63,151 nucleotides of DNA from Fibrobacterota bacterium. Lineage in GTDB: Bacteria; Fibrobacterota; Fibrobacteria; UBA11236. Under the pieces are notes generated by a model, which was given only the letters and a program-made list of their open reading frames with translations, did no database searches and was not told the DNA's origin. Location: positions 1 to 63,151 of the forward strand of contig JAQBPO010000081.1 in assembly GCA_028287465.1 (NCBI GenBank), written 5' to 3'. Each line of letters opens with the position of its first letter. The stretch's first letter is position 1. A program made the position numbers and the translations under genes. This document shows positions 45,644-55,200 of this stretch, piece after piece.

Positions 45644-46650
45644 ACCATGCCATGCGGACCCTCCTGGGCGCGGCGGCGATCGCTTCGGCCCTTTCGCCCT
45701 GCCGGGCCATCGATGTTTCGGGCAGTCCCGGGGCCTTCGCGCCCATCGCCATCGGGGGCCGCGGTACCGCCCTGGCCGGCGCCCAGACCGCGGCCCCGGT
45801 CGGGGTGGAGGCCATCCTCTACAATCCCGCCGCCATGGCCGAAACCAAGGATTGGACCGGCGGATACTACTACTCGAACATGTACGCCCTGGTGCCCTAT
45901 CATTTCACCTCCGGCACCTATCGCATCAAGGGCAAACCCTATGTCGTGGGCGCCGCCTGGCTGCAGAACGGCGACGATGTCTATTCCGAGAACGAAGTCC
46001 TTCTGGGCGGTGCGTTCGAGCGCGGCTGGGTCCATCTGGGAGGCACGTACAAGCTCCGCTTCGCCGGTACCGGCGGCGGGGGCGAGGAATTCCATGACCC
46101 GGAAACCGGGCTGGGACACCAGGTCCAGGGAAGCGCCTTGGGACTGTTGGGATTCGATGTGGGCGCGACCGTGCGACCTTTCGGCCCCAAATATACCGTG
46201 GGCGTTACCATGAAGGATCTCCTATCCCGCATTTCCTGGGATACCCGCAACGAGGCCGGAACGGCCATGGGGGAATACGCCGAATACGTACCGGTGACCC
46301 TACGCTACGGATTCCTCTTCGACCCGGACCCGTTCCTCGACCTGGTGGTGGATTACGAACCGTCGCTCTACCATGACGGCCTCACCAGGCTCGCCACCGG
46401 CATCGAAGTCGTTCCCTTGGAGCTTCTCCCGGATTCCTGGGTCAAGCCCTACCTGCACGACCTGGTGGCCGGGCGCATCGGGTACGCGCGCAATATGTTC
46501 ACCAATGAGGCCTCCCATCGGCTCTCGGTGGGGGCGGGCCTTGGTTACCGCACCCTGGGCATGCGCCTGGCCGTGGATGCGGCCTATGAGTGGGTCTACA
46601 ATTTCGAGCACCACAATAACCTGAGGCTCGGTTTCAACCTCAGCAGATAA
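45640..46650 (+). CDS. PorV/PorQ-like outer-membrane barrel protein
   Basis: 336 residues; signal peptide to about PCRA. The PorV-type opening is clear: GAFAPIAIGGRGTALAGAQTAAPVGVEAILYNPAAMAET. Strands with end motifs such as LSVGAGLGYRTLGMRLAVDAAYEWVYN follow. PorV of Bacteroidota is a shuttle protein for T9SS cargo; here it lies directly after a giant protein with a FlgD-like end domain, which would suit a similar partnership, but the T9SS core genes are not in this window. Starts with ATGA overlap. Confidence 0.75.
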   Translation: MNHAMRTLLGAAAIASALSPCRAIDVSGSPGAFAPIAIGGRGTALAGAQTAAPVGVEAILYNPAAMAETKDWTGGYYYSNMYALVPYHFTSGTYRIKGKPYVVGAAWLQNGDDVYSENEVLLGGAFERGWVHLGGTYKLRFAGTGGGGEEFHDPETGLGHQVQGSALGLLGFDVGATVRPFGPKYTVGVTMKDLLSRISWDTRNEAGTAMGEYAEYVPVTLRYGFLFDPDPFLDLVVDYEPSLYHDGLTRLATGIEVVPLELLPDSWVKPYLHDLVAGRIGYARNMFTNEASHRLSVGAGLGYRTLGMRLAVDAAYEWVYNFEHHNNLRLGFNLSR

Positions 46651-46715
46651 GGATGCGGTCGCGTACTTGAGGTGGAAAGGGGCGGCTCGGTGGACAGACG
46701 GAGCATCCGCTGCCG

Positions 46716-46735
46716 CCTCGCCGGTTTCGGCGAGG
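46716..46735. repeat. Inverted repeat in the convergent gap
   Basis: CCTCGCCG (46716-46723) pairs perfectly with CGGCGAGG (46728-46735) around GTTT. It lies between two converging operons and could slow transcription from both sides, but no T-tract is present. Confidence 0.4.
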
Positions 46736-46772
46736 TGCGCTTCCAAGCGGTCTTCAGCGATTCACTCCGGGG

Positions 46773-47891
46773 TCAGATACCCATCCGGAAACCCAGCAGA
46801 TAGTGGCGGTCTTCGAGCTGGCCCACGTACAGGCCGGCTTCCTCCGCCCAGGAGGTGAATTCCATCTGCATGAAGTAGAGGTTCGCGAGCAGGCCGTAGC
46901 ACGGGTATCCGCCCTTGAAGCCGCCGCGTATTTGCGCCAGGGACAGGTTCATTTCCGCGCCCATGTTCAACTTGCCAAGGAAGGATTTGTCCGCCATCAC
47001 GTCTTCGATGTCCAGGGCGAAATTGACGTATCTGAGCATGCCCTGCTTGCGGAGGACGGCGGGTAGGTAGGCGAGACCCAGGCTGTAGGTAGCCGGGACC
47101 CGGTCATTGTGCATGGACAGGAACAAATTGTAGATGACCGCGCCTACGCGCAGTTCCGTGGGAATGATATCGTAAAGCGCCCCGGCGCTCACGCCGAATC
47201 CGAATCCCGGACGGTAGATCCTGCGCTTCTCTTCCGCCAGCCGCGCCTCCAGGGTGTCCGAGGCCGTCGCGTATTGCTGGATGGACAGGGACTGCTCGAA
47301 GTTGTTGTAGGTGGCGATGGTAGGGGAGAGGCCGATGCTCAGGCCCGGATACACCTGGACGGCGCCCGCCACCTTGGCCACGAAATCCGTGCGCACCCGC
47401 GCCGAAGCGGATGGGATGTAGATGCCTTTGTCGAGCATGAATCGGCCCTGGGAGCCCAGGAACCAGGCCGCGCCGATGCCGATGGGGAAGTCCGGATCCG
47501 TGCTGCGCGCCGCGAAATGCATTTCGGGAAGGGTCCCCAGACCAATCTGCCGGCGATCGAAGACCATGATATCGTCAACCAGGGTATTGTCGGCGGCCAT
47601 GCTGTCCACGCTGGTGAAGCTGTTGGTGTGCTCACCCGCCACGTTGAGGGCGTCCCCGGCCACGCCGAACAGATCGCCCACGTCGAATTTCAGGGACATG
47701 CCGGCGTCAAGCGGCGTATTCAGCCGCGCAAGGCCGGCGGGATTGTAATAGATGCCGCTATAGTCGTCCGAAAGGGCAACGAAGGCGTCGCCCATGCCCA
47801 GGGCCCGGCCGCTCAGGTACTGGGGCCCCCGGACGCACCAGGCGGACTCGGCGGCCAAAAGCAGGAAGGGAAGTAGGTGCCCGGTCTTCAC
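46773..47891 (-). CDS. PorV-like outer-membrane protein
   Basis: 372 residues from GTG 47891 (AAGGGGAA upstream). Signal peptide to about SAWC. The opening motif GRALGMGDAFVALSDDYSGIYYNPAGLARL is the classic start of PorV/UPF0164-like barrels. Alternating strands run to the end (RHYLLGFRMGI). It is the last gene of the long minus-strand run and follows the lipoprotein gene by one base, suggesting that the two form an outer-membrane pair. Confidence 0.75.
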   Translation of the reverse strand: MKTGHLLPFLLLAAESAWCVRGPQYLSGRALGMGDAFVALSDDYSGIYYNPAGLARLNTPLDAGMSLKFDVGDLFGVAGDALNVAGEHTNSFTSVDSMAADNTLVDDIMVFDRRQIGLGTLPEMHFAARSTDPDFPIGIGAAWFLGSQGRFMLDKGIYIPSASARVRTDFVAKVAGAVQVYPGLSIGLSPTIATYNNFEQSLSIQQYATASDTLEARLAEEKRRIYRPGFGFGVSAGALYDIIPTELRVGAVIYNLFLSMHNDRVPATYSLGLAYLPAVLRKQGMLRYVNFALDIEDVMADKSFLGKLNMGAEMNLSLAQIRGGFKGGYPCYGLLANLYFMQMEFTSWAEEAGLYVGQLEDRHYLLGFRMGI

Positions 47892-47892
47892 T

Positions 47893-49227
47893 TCATTTCC
47901 CCTTCTTGAAGCCCTTCACGGGGCCCTTGCAAAGATCAAAAGTGGAAACCGTGTCCATGGTCTTCGGCGTCGCCGTCGAATCGAGGACGAGAAGCACCTT
48001 ATGACGGGTATCCGAGATGCCGGAGCCGGAGTCGCCCCAGAAGATCTCCGCTTTGCGTTCTGGATGCAGGAGCAGCTGCAGGGGTTGGAAGGAGGCTTGG
48101 TAGCGCAGGTGGAATGCGGCCTCGCCGGACTCATCGATCTTCCCGTCCAGGTTGTTGTCCGCATTGTCCTTATCGGCATGGTAGTTGACGTTCCCTGCGG
48201 TATCGGGAGCGCCGCGGGAATCCTCATCGGTCCTTCCGTCCCCGTCATTGTCTATCCCGTCGAGAAGCTCCTCATCGATGCAGCCGTCGCCGTCGTTGTC
48301 GACCTTGTCGAACACCTTGTAGATGACGACGGTGGATCCGGCGTCCTGGATGAACTTCTTGACCTGGGTGATGGCGGAATCGCCGACCTGTTCCTTGCCT
48401 GTGCCCCCGAGTTGGGCCTTAAGACGCTGGCAGGCGGTATCGGCGGCGGCGCAATTGCTGCCGGAGATGGAATCCTGCTTGTTCAACGCCCCGTTGAGGA
48501 ACAGGTCGAGGGCCTTGTCGCTATTGGCCAGCAGCTCCTGGGATTTCTCGAGCAGACCGTTCAAGGCCGATATCTTCGCCGTATCGTTCTTCAGGTCGGC
48601 GATATTGGCCATGATGCTGTCGGGATTGAGCTTGGAGGGGTCGCTGAAATCGATGATGCCGTTCAGGATATTGTCCTTGGAGTTGATCCGGCCGTCCCCG
48701 TTGAAATCCGCCAGGGAGAGCACCGCCTCGATCGCGGAGGCCAAGGCGTAGTCGGCCGAGAAATGGTTCAATGGCACCTTCCCGTCGCTCTTGCCCACGC
48801 GGTCCTTCTCGGCCAGGATGCTCAGGTACCGGTTGATGCCCCGGTTCGCCACGTAAATCTTGTCCTTCACGGTATCGGGCTCGCTCAGGAAGGGGATGCT
48901 TTTGCCATCGTTGTTCTGGAAGGACTGCAGAAGCTGGAACATATTGATGTGCTGATCCAGGAGGACGCATTTGGCCGCGCCGTAATAGGCTTCGGACTTG
49001 GAGGAGTCCTTGCCGATAGCGGCCCTGAATTCGGCCTCCGCCGCGCCGTATTCGGCTTTCCGCAGGAGGATCTGGCCTTCCAGGATATGCTCTTCGGCCG
49101 TTTCCGGTTCGATGCCGATCGCTTGCTTGAAAATGTTGCAGCCGGCCAATAGCGTGGCCAGGCCCGCCAGACCCATCGCCAAGGGAAGGGTCGGGAGGGC
49201 CCTGAGGCCGATCCGGAATCGTGTCAT
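47893..49227 (-). CDS. TPR-like lipoprotein with EF-hand-type Asp repeats
   Basis: 444 residues from ATG 49227, where a standard lipoprotein signal begins (lipobox LAGC, cysteine near residue 30); a TTG at 49263 only adds an unlikely tail. Residues about 40-90 form a TPR pair (HILEGQILLRKAEYGAAEAEFRAAIG). DFNGDGRINSKDNIL (about 180) has the spacing of an EF-hand or dockerin calcium loop, and DKVDNDGDGCIDEELLDGIDNDGDGRTDED (about 310-340) is a second Asp-rich pair. Likely an outer-membrane-associated scaffold. It lies 45 bases after the methyltransferase gene. Confidence 0.7.
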   Translation of the reverse strand: MTRFRIGLRALPTLPLAMGLAGLATLLAGCNIFKQAIGIEPETAEEHILEGQILLRKAEYGAAEAEFRAAIGKDSSKSEAYYGAAKCVLLDQHINMFQLLQSFQNNDGKSIPFLSEPDTVKDKIYVANRGINRYLSILAEKDRVGKSDGKVPLNHFSADYALASAIEAVLSLADFNGDGRINSKDNILNGIIDFSDPSKLNPDSIMANIADLKNDTAKISALNGLLEKSQELLANSDKALDLFLNGALNKQDSISGSNCAAADTACQRLKAQLGGTGKEQVGDSAITQVKKFIQDAGSTVVIYKVFDKVDNDGDGCIDEELLDGIDNDGDGRTDEDSRGAPDTAGNVNYHADKDNADNNLDGKIDESGEAAFHLRYQASFQPLQLLLHPERKAEIFWGDSGSGISDTRHKVLLVLDSTATPKTMDTVSTFDLCKGPVKGFKKGK

Positions 49228-49272
49228 ACCGGATATTTTATCACCCCGGGGAGAAGGGGGCAATGGAGATTA

Positions 49273-50430
49273 TCAGCCGGCTTTTACCATCCGATGGACG
49301 ATATAACCCGCGTCCCGGGCCAGGATGGAGGTTTCCCCGAACTGCTTTCTCGCCTGGGCGGGATAGTCCAGGAACTGGTTGGCCACCAGATAGGCTTCTC
49401 CGCCCGGTTTGAGGTGGCGCCAAAGGGAATCCAGGATGCGCGCGGGCAGGCCGTAGTCCGTCTCGCCATCCTTATGGAAGGGGGGATTGGAGAAGACCAG
49501 ATCGAACTCCCCTTCCGCTCCTTCCGCCAGTTCGGTGCACAGGGTCCGTCCCGGCTTGGCGTGCAAGGCGAAATTCCTCTCGGCGCAGGCGATGGCGATG
49601 GCGCTATTGTCCGTGGCGAGCACCTCCTTCGCTCCCAAGGCGAAGGCCGCCAGGGACAGGGCGCCGCTGCCGCATCCGAGGTCCAGGACCGATTTCCCGG
49701 CGCAGGAGGGAAGGTGCAGGGCCAATAAAGCGGTTCCGGGATCGGTGGCCCGATAGGCGAAGATGCCCGGTTTGGTCAGGTATTCCAGACTTCCTCCGCC
49801 GGTATACGCCAATCGAAGGCGTACCGGGTCGAAATACCTCGGGTCTTCCACCGGTTCCACGGGCGCGGCCGATTCCTTGGTGAACCGGAGCAGGCGGCAG
49901 CTGGATTTGATGCCCAGCAGGTACATGTTCCCGAAATGGGCTTCGGCGCGTTTGGCGAAGCTCTTGATGCCCTCCTGGTTATGCCCGGCCACGAGGAGCC
50001 TGCCTTCCGGCTTCAGGAGACGGAAGGCTTCGGCCAGGACGGCATTGACCTGGGCGGTGCCGCGGCCCAGGCGGAACGCGATGCAGTCGAAGGAGTCCTC
50101 AGGGTAGCGGATACCGGGGAGGAAGGTCTCATCCCCGTTACCCATGCCCGCGGAAGCGTCTTTCGGCGGCGCGCCGATCCGTTCAGAACAGGGCAGATCG
50201 CCCAAGAGGCATTCGACATTGGAGATTCCCAGCCGCGATACCAGGGAGGCCGCGGCCATATGCTGGGGAAGGTAGGCGTTATGGCAGACGATCCTCGAGA
50301 ACCGTGGCGCGAAGGCTTCCGCCAGGGTCCCGTCGCCCGCCAGGATGAGCAGGGCCTTATCGCCGGTCTCGTCCGAGGCGGTGGTCAGCAGACGCAGGGC
50401 GGGGTCGGCATTACGGTCGGCGGCGCTCAT
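49273..50430 (-). CDS. Two-domain 16S/23S rRNA guanine-N2 methyltransferase, RsmC/RlmG-like
   Basis: 385 residues from ATG 50430, which overlaps the upstream stop by four bases. The N-terminal half is a degenerate methyltransferase fold (LLILAGDGTLAEAF, LLKPEGRLLVAGHNQEGIKS). The C-terminal half is active-looking, with SAM motif VLDLGCGSGALSL (248-260) and catalytic NPPF (315-318) in DLVFSNPPFH. This duplicated architecture is that of RsmC (16S G1207) and RlmG (23S G1835); the sequence alone does not separate them. It is in one run with rsmG and a pseudouridine synthase, a ribosome-modification block. Confidence 0.85.
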   Translation of the reverse strand: MSAADRNADPALRLLTTASDETGDKALLILAGDGTLAEAFAPRFSRIVCHNAYLPQHMAAASLVSRLGISNVECLLGDLPCSERIGAPPKDASAGMGNGDETFLPGIRYPEDSFDCIAFRLGRGTAQVNAVLAEAFRLLKPEGRLLVAGHNQEGIKSFAKRAEAHFGNMYLLGIKSSCRLLRFTKESAAPVEPVEDPRYFDPVRLRLAYTGGGSLEYLTKPGIFAYRATDPGTALLALHLPSCAGKSVLDLGCGSGALSLAAFALGAKEVLATDNSAIAIACAERNFALHAKPGRTLCTELAEGAEGEFDLVFSNPPFHKDGETDYGLPARILDSLWRHLKPGGEAYLVANQFLDYPAQARKQFGETSILARDAGYIVHRMVKAG

Positions 50431-51176
50431 GGTTCCTGATATCCCAAAGCGGAGAGTTCCGCCTCCGAAAGCCAGCGCCATTTCCCGGAAGGAAGGTCCT
50501 CGCCGAGAAGGATGGGTCCCACCGCGATCCGGTGGATCGATTCGACCCGGTTGCCCACGGCCGCGAACATCCTCTTTACCTGATGGTATTTGCCTTCTTC
50601 CACGGTCAGATCACACTCCCTTTCGCCCCGCATTTCCGCCTTCGCGGGCAGGGTGGTTCCGTCCTCGCCGCGCAGCTCCACGCCCACGGCCAACTTCGCG
50701 ATCTGATCCTCCGAAACGGGATGCTTGGTCCCCACCCGGTAGGTCTTGGGCACGTGCTTGCGGGGGGAGGTCATGAAATGATTGAACGTCCCGGAATCGG
50801 TCAGGAGCAGCAGGCCGGTGGTGTCGGCGTCGAGGCGGCCGACCGCTTCCAGCCCGCGCCGCAGGAACGGCGCGGGGAAAAAGGAGAAGACGCTCTGGTG
50901 GTGGGAGGGCGTATGGCTGCATTCCGTATTCGCGGGCTTGTGGAAGGCCAGGTAGAGATGTTCATGGCACGGGAATTCGAAACCCGCCGCGCGTACATGG
51001 AGTCCCTCGCAGGAGGCCGCCTCATGGGGATCCGAAGCCATCCGCCAAGACATGCCATCCGGACCGACGGTGCCCAGCTCGACCGAGCCCCCGCGGATCA
51101 TCCGTTCGCAATCCTTGTGGTTCCCGAAACCCTGGGAGGCGAGAAGTCCGGCCAGGGAACCTTTGCGCTTACCCAT
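50427..51176 (-). CDS. RsuA-family pseudouridine synthase
   Basis: 249 residues. An S4-like N-terminus (LAGLLASQGFGNHKDCERMIRGGSVELG, about 8-35) precedes the RsuA/RluB/E/F catalytic domain with Asp116 in the signature GRLDADTTGLLLLTDSG. Later marks are KTYRV and VEEGKYHQVKRMFAAVGNRV, as in RsuA (16S U516). Member choice within the family is uncertain. It overlaps both neighbours by a few bases. Confidence 0.9.
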   Translation of the reverse strand: MGKRKGSLAGLLASQGFGNHKDCERMIRGGSVELGTVGPDGMSWRMASDPHEAASCEGLHVRAAGFEFPCHEHLYLAFHKPANTECSHTPSHHQSVFSFFPAPFLRRGLEAVGRLDADTTGLLLLTDSGTFNHFMTSPRKHVPKTYRVGTKHPVSEDQIAKLAVGVELRGEDGTTLPAKAEMRGERECDLTVEEGKYHQVKRMFAAVGNRVESIHRIAVGPILLGEDLPSGKWRWLSEAELSALGYQEP

Positions 51177-52287
51177 CTTCGGGATCCCGGGATTGGATTT
51201 CCGCGTCCTCGTCCGGATCGGCCGGGCGGGAGAGATCGATCACCGGCGCCTTGATGCGCTCGAGGATGAGCAATACCCGATCCTGGGTGGTATTGGGAAT
51301 GCGGTAGGCATGATTGCGCAGCACCTTGTATTCATCGCTCTGGAACACCGCCATTTCTTCCGCGGCCTTGGGGCCCTTCATGAAGATGGCCTTGCCGCCC
51401 ACCGGGAGGCAGCTGCCGAAGCGGGGAAGGGTATGCTCGACGGTCTCGAAGGCGCGGGTGATGGCGGCCGCGAAGGGTTGGGTGAGGCTCCTCGATGTGA
51501 CCTTATGGCCGAAAACGGATATGTCCTTCAGGCCCAGCTCCCGGATCACCATCTCCAGGAATTGCACCCGGCGCGGGCGCGGTTCGGCCAGCACGATTTG
51601 CGTGGACGGGGACATCAATTTGATCATGATGCCCGGGAAACCCGCTCCCGTCCCTACGTCCACCATGGGGGAGGGCCATTTGCCTTTCATCAGGCCGTGC
51701 AGGATCATGCAATCGGCGTAATGCCTTTGCGCGATGGTATCGAATCCGATCAGGCGCGTCAGGTCCTGGTCGTGGTTGTGCTCCCGCAGCAGTTGGTGAT
51801 ACGCCCAGAGTTGATCCAGGGTTTGCGGCTGCAGGTGCACGCCGTACCGGGCCATGAGCTGGCCCAGGGCCGGCTTCGAAGGCCGGATGGATTCGGCCTG
51901 GCCCTGACCCGGCGTCGTGAAACGTTTGCCGCGGATCGGCTTGCCCGCGAAGCCTCCGGGGCCTTTCCCCCGCGCTCCGGGCCCGCCGGGTCCTTTACCG
52001 GCCGATCCCTGGCCGCCGGAGTTCCGCGTGTCCGAACCCCATCCGTCCGGGGCTCTCGCGCGCTGATTGTCGGAACCGCCTCGTGCCTTATTGACTTGAC
52101 CTTTGGATCCGGGAGTCCGCGCGCCCTGATTCGCCGAACCTTGCCCGCCCGGTCCTCGACCGGCCTGTCCCCGACCGGCCGGTCCCTGACCGCCTTGTCC
52201 CTTATCCGCCGGACCTTGCCCCCCCGGACGCTGCCCTCCGGGTCCTTTCCCGGGTTCACCGCTTCCGGCCGGTTTGCGAGGTCTCAT
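51169..52287 (-). CDS. rsmG: 16S rRNA m7G527 methyltransferase with a long Gly-rich N-terminal tail
   Basis: 372 residues against about 210-240 for normal RsmG. Residues about 140-345 are the enzyme, with TRLIGFDTIAQRHYADCM and the SAM motif MVDVGTGAGFPGIMI (208-222). Residues 1-138 are a low-complexity tail rich in Gly, Pro, Gln, Lys and Arg (repeated GGQGP, GKGPGG, GRGQAGRG), resembling RGG-type RNA-binding tails. The DNA there is repetitive, so the length may vary between strains. There is no alternative start that removes the tail and keeps the ATGA coupling with glnE. It methylates N7 of G527 in 16S rRNA. Confidence 0.9.
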   Translation of the reverse strand: MRPRKPAGSGEPGKGPGGQRPGGQGPADKGQGGQGPAGRGQAGRGPGGQGSANQGARTPGSKGQVNKARGGSDNQRARAPDGWGSDTRNSGGQGSAGKGPGGPGARGKGPGGFAGKPIRGKRFTTPGQGQAESIRPSKPALGQLMARYGVHLQPQTLDQLWAYHQLLREHNHDQDLTRLIGFDTIAQRHYADCMILHGLMKGKWPSPMVDVGTGAGFPGIMIKLMSPSTQIVLAEPRPRRVQFLEMVIRELGLKDISVFGHKVTSRSLTQPFAAAITRAFETVEHTLPRFGSCLPVGGKAIFMKGPKAAEEMAVFQSDEYKVLRNHAYRIPNTTQDRVLLILERIKAPVIDLSRPADPDEDAEIQSRDPEDG

Positions 52288-55200
52288 TGATTCTCCCGGG
52301 ATGCATCCGCTGGCAGATTGGTTTCATATCCGAAAAGGGTGCCGGACAGCTCCAGCAGGGTGAGCATATGCTGGCGGTAACGCGCGCGGAACTGGGCGGA
52401 AGCGCTTTGCCCGAGGCGTTCCTCGAAGCCCATCCGTTTGGCCAGCTTTTCAAGTTCCTCCGAGGAGGCGGGCAATTCGTGCCTTTGTTGCAGGCCCTGC
52501 AATTGCAGGACGTGCTCGATGCGGCGAAGGAACACGTAACTCTTGGAGAGCAGGTCGTGGTAATTGGGGCTGAGCAGGCGGTACCGGTAGAGGCGGCCCA
52601 GGACGGTCAAGGTATTGCCCGAGATCAATTCCGGAATCGCCCGGCCATGGAGGACTTGCAGGTACTGGACGTAGAATTCGATGGTCCGGATGCCGCCGGG
52701 CCCGAGTTTCACTTCCGTGGAAAGCCGGTTCTCCTGCTTAAGCTTGTCCAGGCCCAGTTGCCGCACCTTGCGCATGCTGGTTTCGATCTTTTCCCGGTTG
52801 GCCGGATCCAGGGTGACGGCCTGGACCCGGCGTACCACGTCCCGTCCCATGTCCAGGTTGCCCGCCACCGGCCGCGCCTTGAGCCAGGCCTGCAACTCCC
52901 AGCCTGAGGCTTCGCCGCGGAAATACGCGTCGTAGTGGCCGAGCGAGCCTATCAATTGCCCCTGACCGCCGTAAGGGCGGAGCTGGGTGTCCACGCGGAA
53001 CATCTTGCCGTGGGATCCGGCGGCGCTCAAGGCCGAAATGAAAAGCCTGGCCCATCCCTCCAGGGAAGGGATTCCGGCCTGGGATACCTTTTCGGGATCG
53101 TATACGAAAACGATATCGATGTCGGAGCTGTAGTTGAGTTCATTGCCGCCTAGCTTCCCCAAGGCGATCACCGTGATCGCATCGCGCATGTGGATCGTTT
53201 CCGCCGCTGCCATGGAATGGCCGAAGGCGGATTCGATCAAGGCGTTGGATAGATGGCTGATTTCCGCGGTGATCCGGTGCAGGTGCTCGCCCAGCCAGAT
53301 ATCGCGCAGGCCGATGCGCAGGTATTCCCGGTTGCGGTAGCGCCTCAGGCTGTCCATCGCCTCTTCGAAGCCGTCCATGAAGGGCGTCATCTCCAGGATT
53401 TCCTGATGGAACTCCGCAGGAAGTTTCGGCTTTTCCAGCGTCGACGCATCGCCCAGGGTCATCAGGTATTCCGGCTGGCGGATCAGGATGTTGGCCAGGT
53501 AATCGCTATGTCCGAATGCCTTGATCAGGATTTCGTTCAGGTACGGATGGTTGAGCAGCTGACGGACGAAGTAATCCGGATCGGGAAGGGCTTCCAGGTA
53601 CTGTCCGAGATGGCGGAGCACCGATTCCGCGTCGGGACTCGCGCGCAATTTGGGCGCGGCCACCACCAGGGCGGCGCAAAGGATCCCTTTCTCACGCACC
53701 GGCTCAAGCATGCCCTTGACCAGGTCCGGGCCCGAAGCCGGGTGGAAGACGCCGAGACGGCGCAAGGCCTTTTCCAACCGCCTGGGAGGGCCGTCCGCCT
53801 CGAGGAATGCGGCCGTGATGGAGACTTCCGCCTCCTCGTCATTCCCGTCCCGGGATGCGTGGGCAGCTTCATCCGGCGAGAAGGCGTTTTCCAGGAAGCG
53901 CAGCGCGAATATGCCATGGACGTCCTTGAGGACATGCTGCAGATCCCAATCCAGCTGGGCGTCGGGCTCGAAGCGCGCGGTAGGGAGATAACCCATGCGT
54001 TTGGCCAAGTACAGGAATTCGTCCGATCCGCGCGGCGGCACCATCAAATCGCGGGAATGCCCGCGGACCATGCGCAATGCGTTGATGAGCCGGCGAAGGA
54101 AGACGTAACCCTGGTAGAGCTTTTCGAATTCCGCGGGGTCGAGTATCCCCTCCTCGAGCAGGGCTTCCAGGGCCGCTTCCGTATTGGGTTCGCGCAGGTC
54201 GGGGAACTTCCTCCCGTGGCGGAGCTGCAGGAACTGGACCGTGTACTCCACTTCCACCAGGCCCCCGGGGGAGAACTTGGCATTCACTCCTTTGGCGCCC
54301 TTCAGTTCCACCTGCTTCGCCCGCAAGGTCAGGGTATGGGCGATGTCCACCGCTCCTGCGCCGAAGACCAGGGAGTCCCGGGCCGCCATCACCTTGTCCG
54401 CGAATTCGCGGCTGCCCGAGATGGGCCGTAATTTGAGCAAGGCCTGCCGCTCGTAATCCAGGGCGCCGCCGTCCTCGCCGTAGTATTCGTTCCAACGGTC
54501 CATCTGCGAGGCGAGGGGACCGCTGTCGCCATGGGGACGCAAGCGCAGATCGAGCTCGAAAATCCCCTCGTTCCGGGTCACGATGATTTCCCGCATGCCG
54601 GAGACCACCCGGGAGAAGAATTCCCCATGGCTGATCGGGTCCGGTCCACCTTGGGTCTCCCCGGAGGCGGCGTAGATCAATTGCACTTCCAGATCGGAGG
54701 CGTATCCGAGTTCGCGCCCGCCCAGCTTCCCTTGGGCGAAGAGTCCGAAAGGGCAGGGGCCCTCTCCCAGCCGCGGCTCGCCGTGCTCCCGGACCAGGCG
54801 CCCGTAGGCCAATCCCATGGCCGTGGTCAGGGTCACCTCGGCGAGGTTGCTGATCTCGGCGGAGAATTCCTGCAGGGTCTTGAGCGGAAAGATGAGGTGG
54901 ACCGCTTCCAGCCGGAAAAGCTGGAAGTCCTTGAAGCGGTTCAAGGCGGCAGCCTTGGCCGGTACGGCGGATTCCCTGTCCACCGATTCCCGCAGCATCT
55001 GTTCCAGTTCCCTGCGCGTGGAGGGTTTCTTTTCGTCGTCCAGGCGATGCAGCAATCCCGTGACCTCGCCCAGGGGGAGCTTGGTCATTTCCTCCCACAG
55101 GTAGGGGCCTGCCCCCAGGATTTTCGCCAGGGAGGACAGGAAGGTGAAGTCCTCGACGGCGGGCAGGTCGGGACGGCCACCGGATTGATCCATCAGGGCA

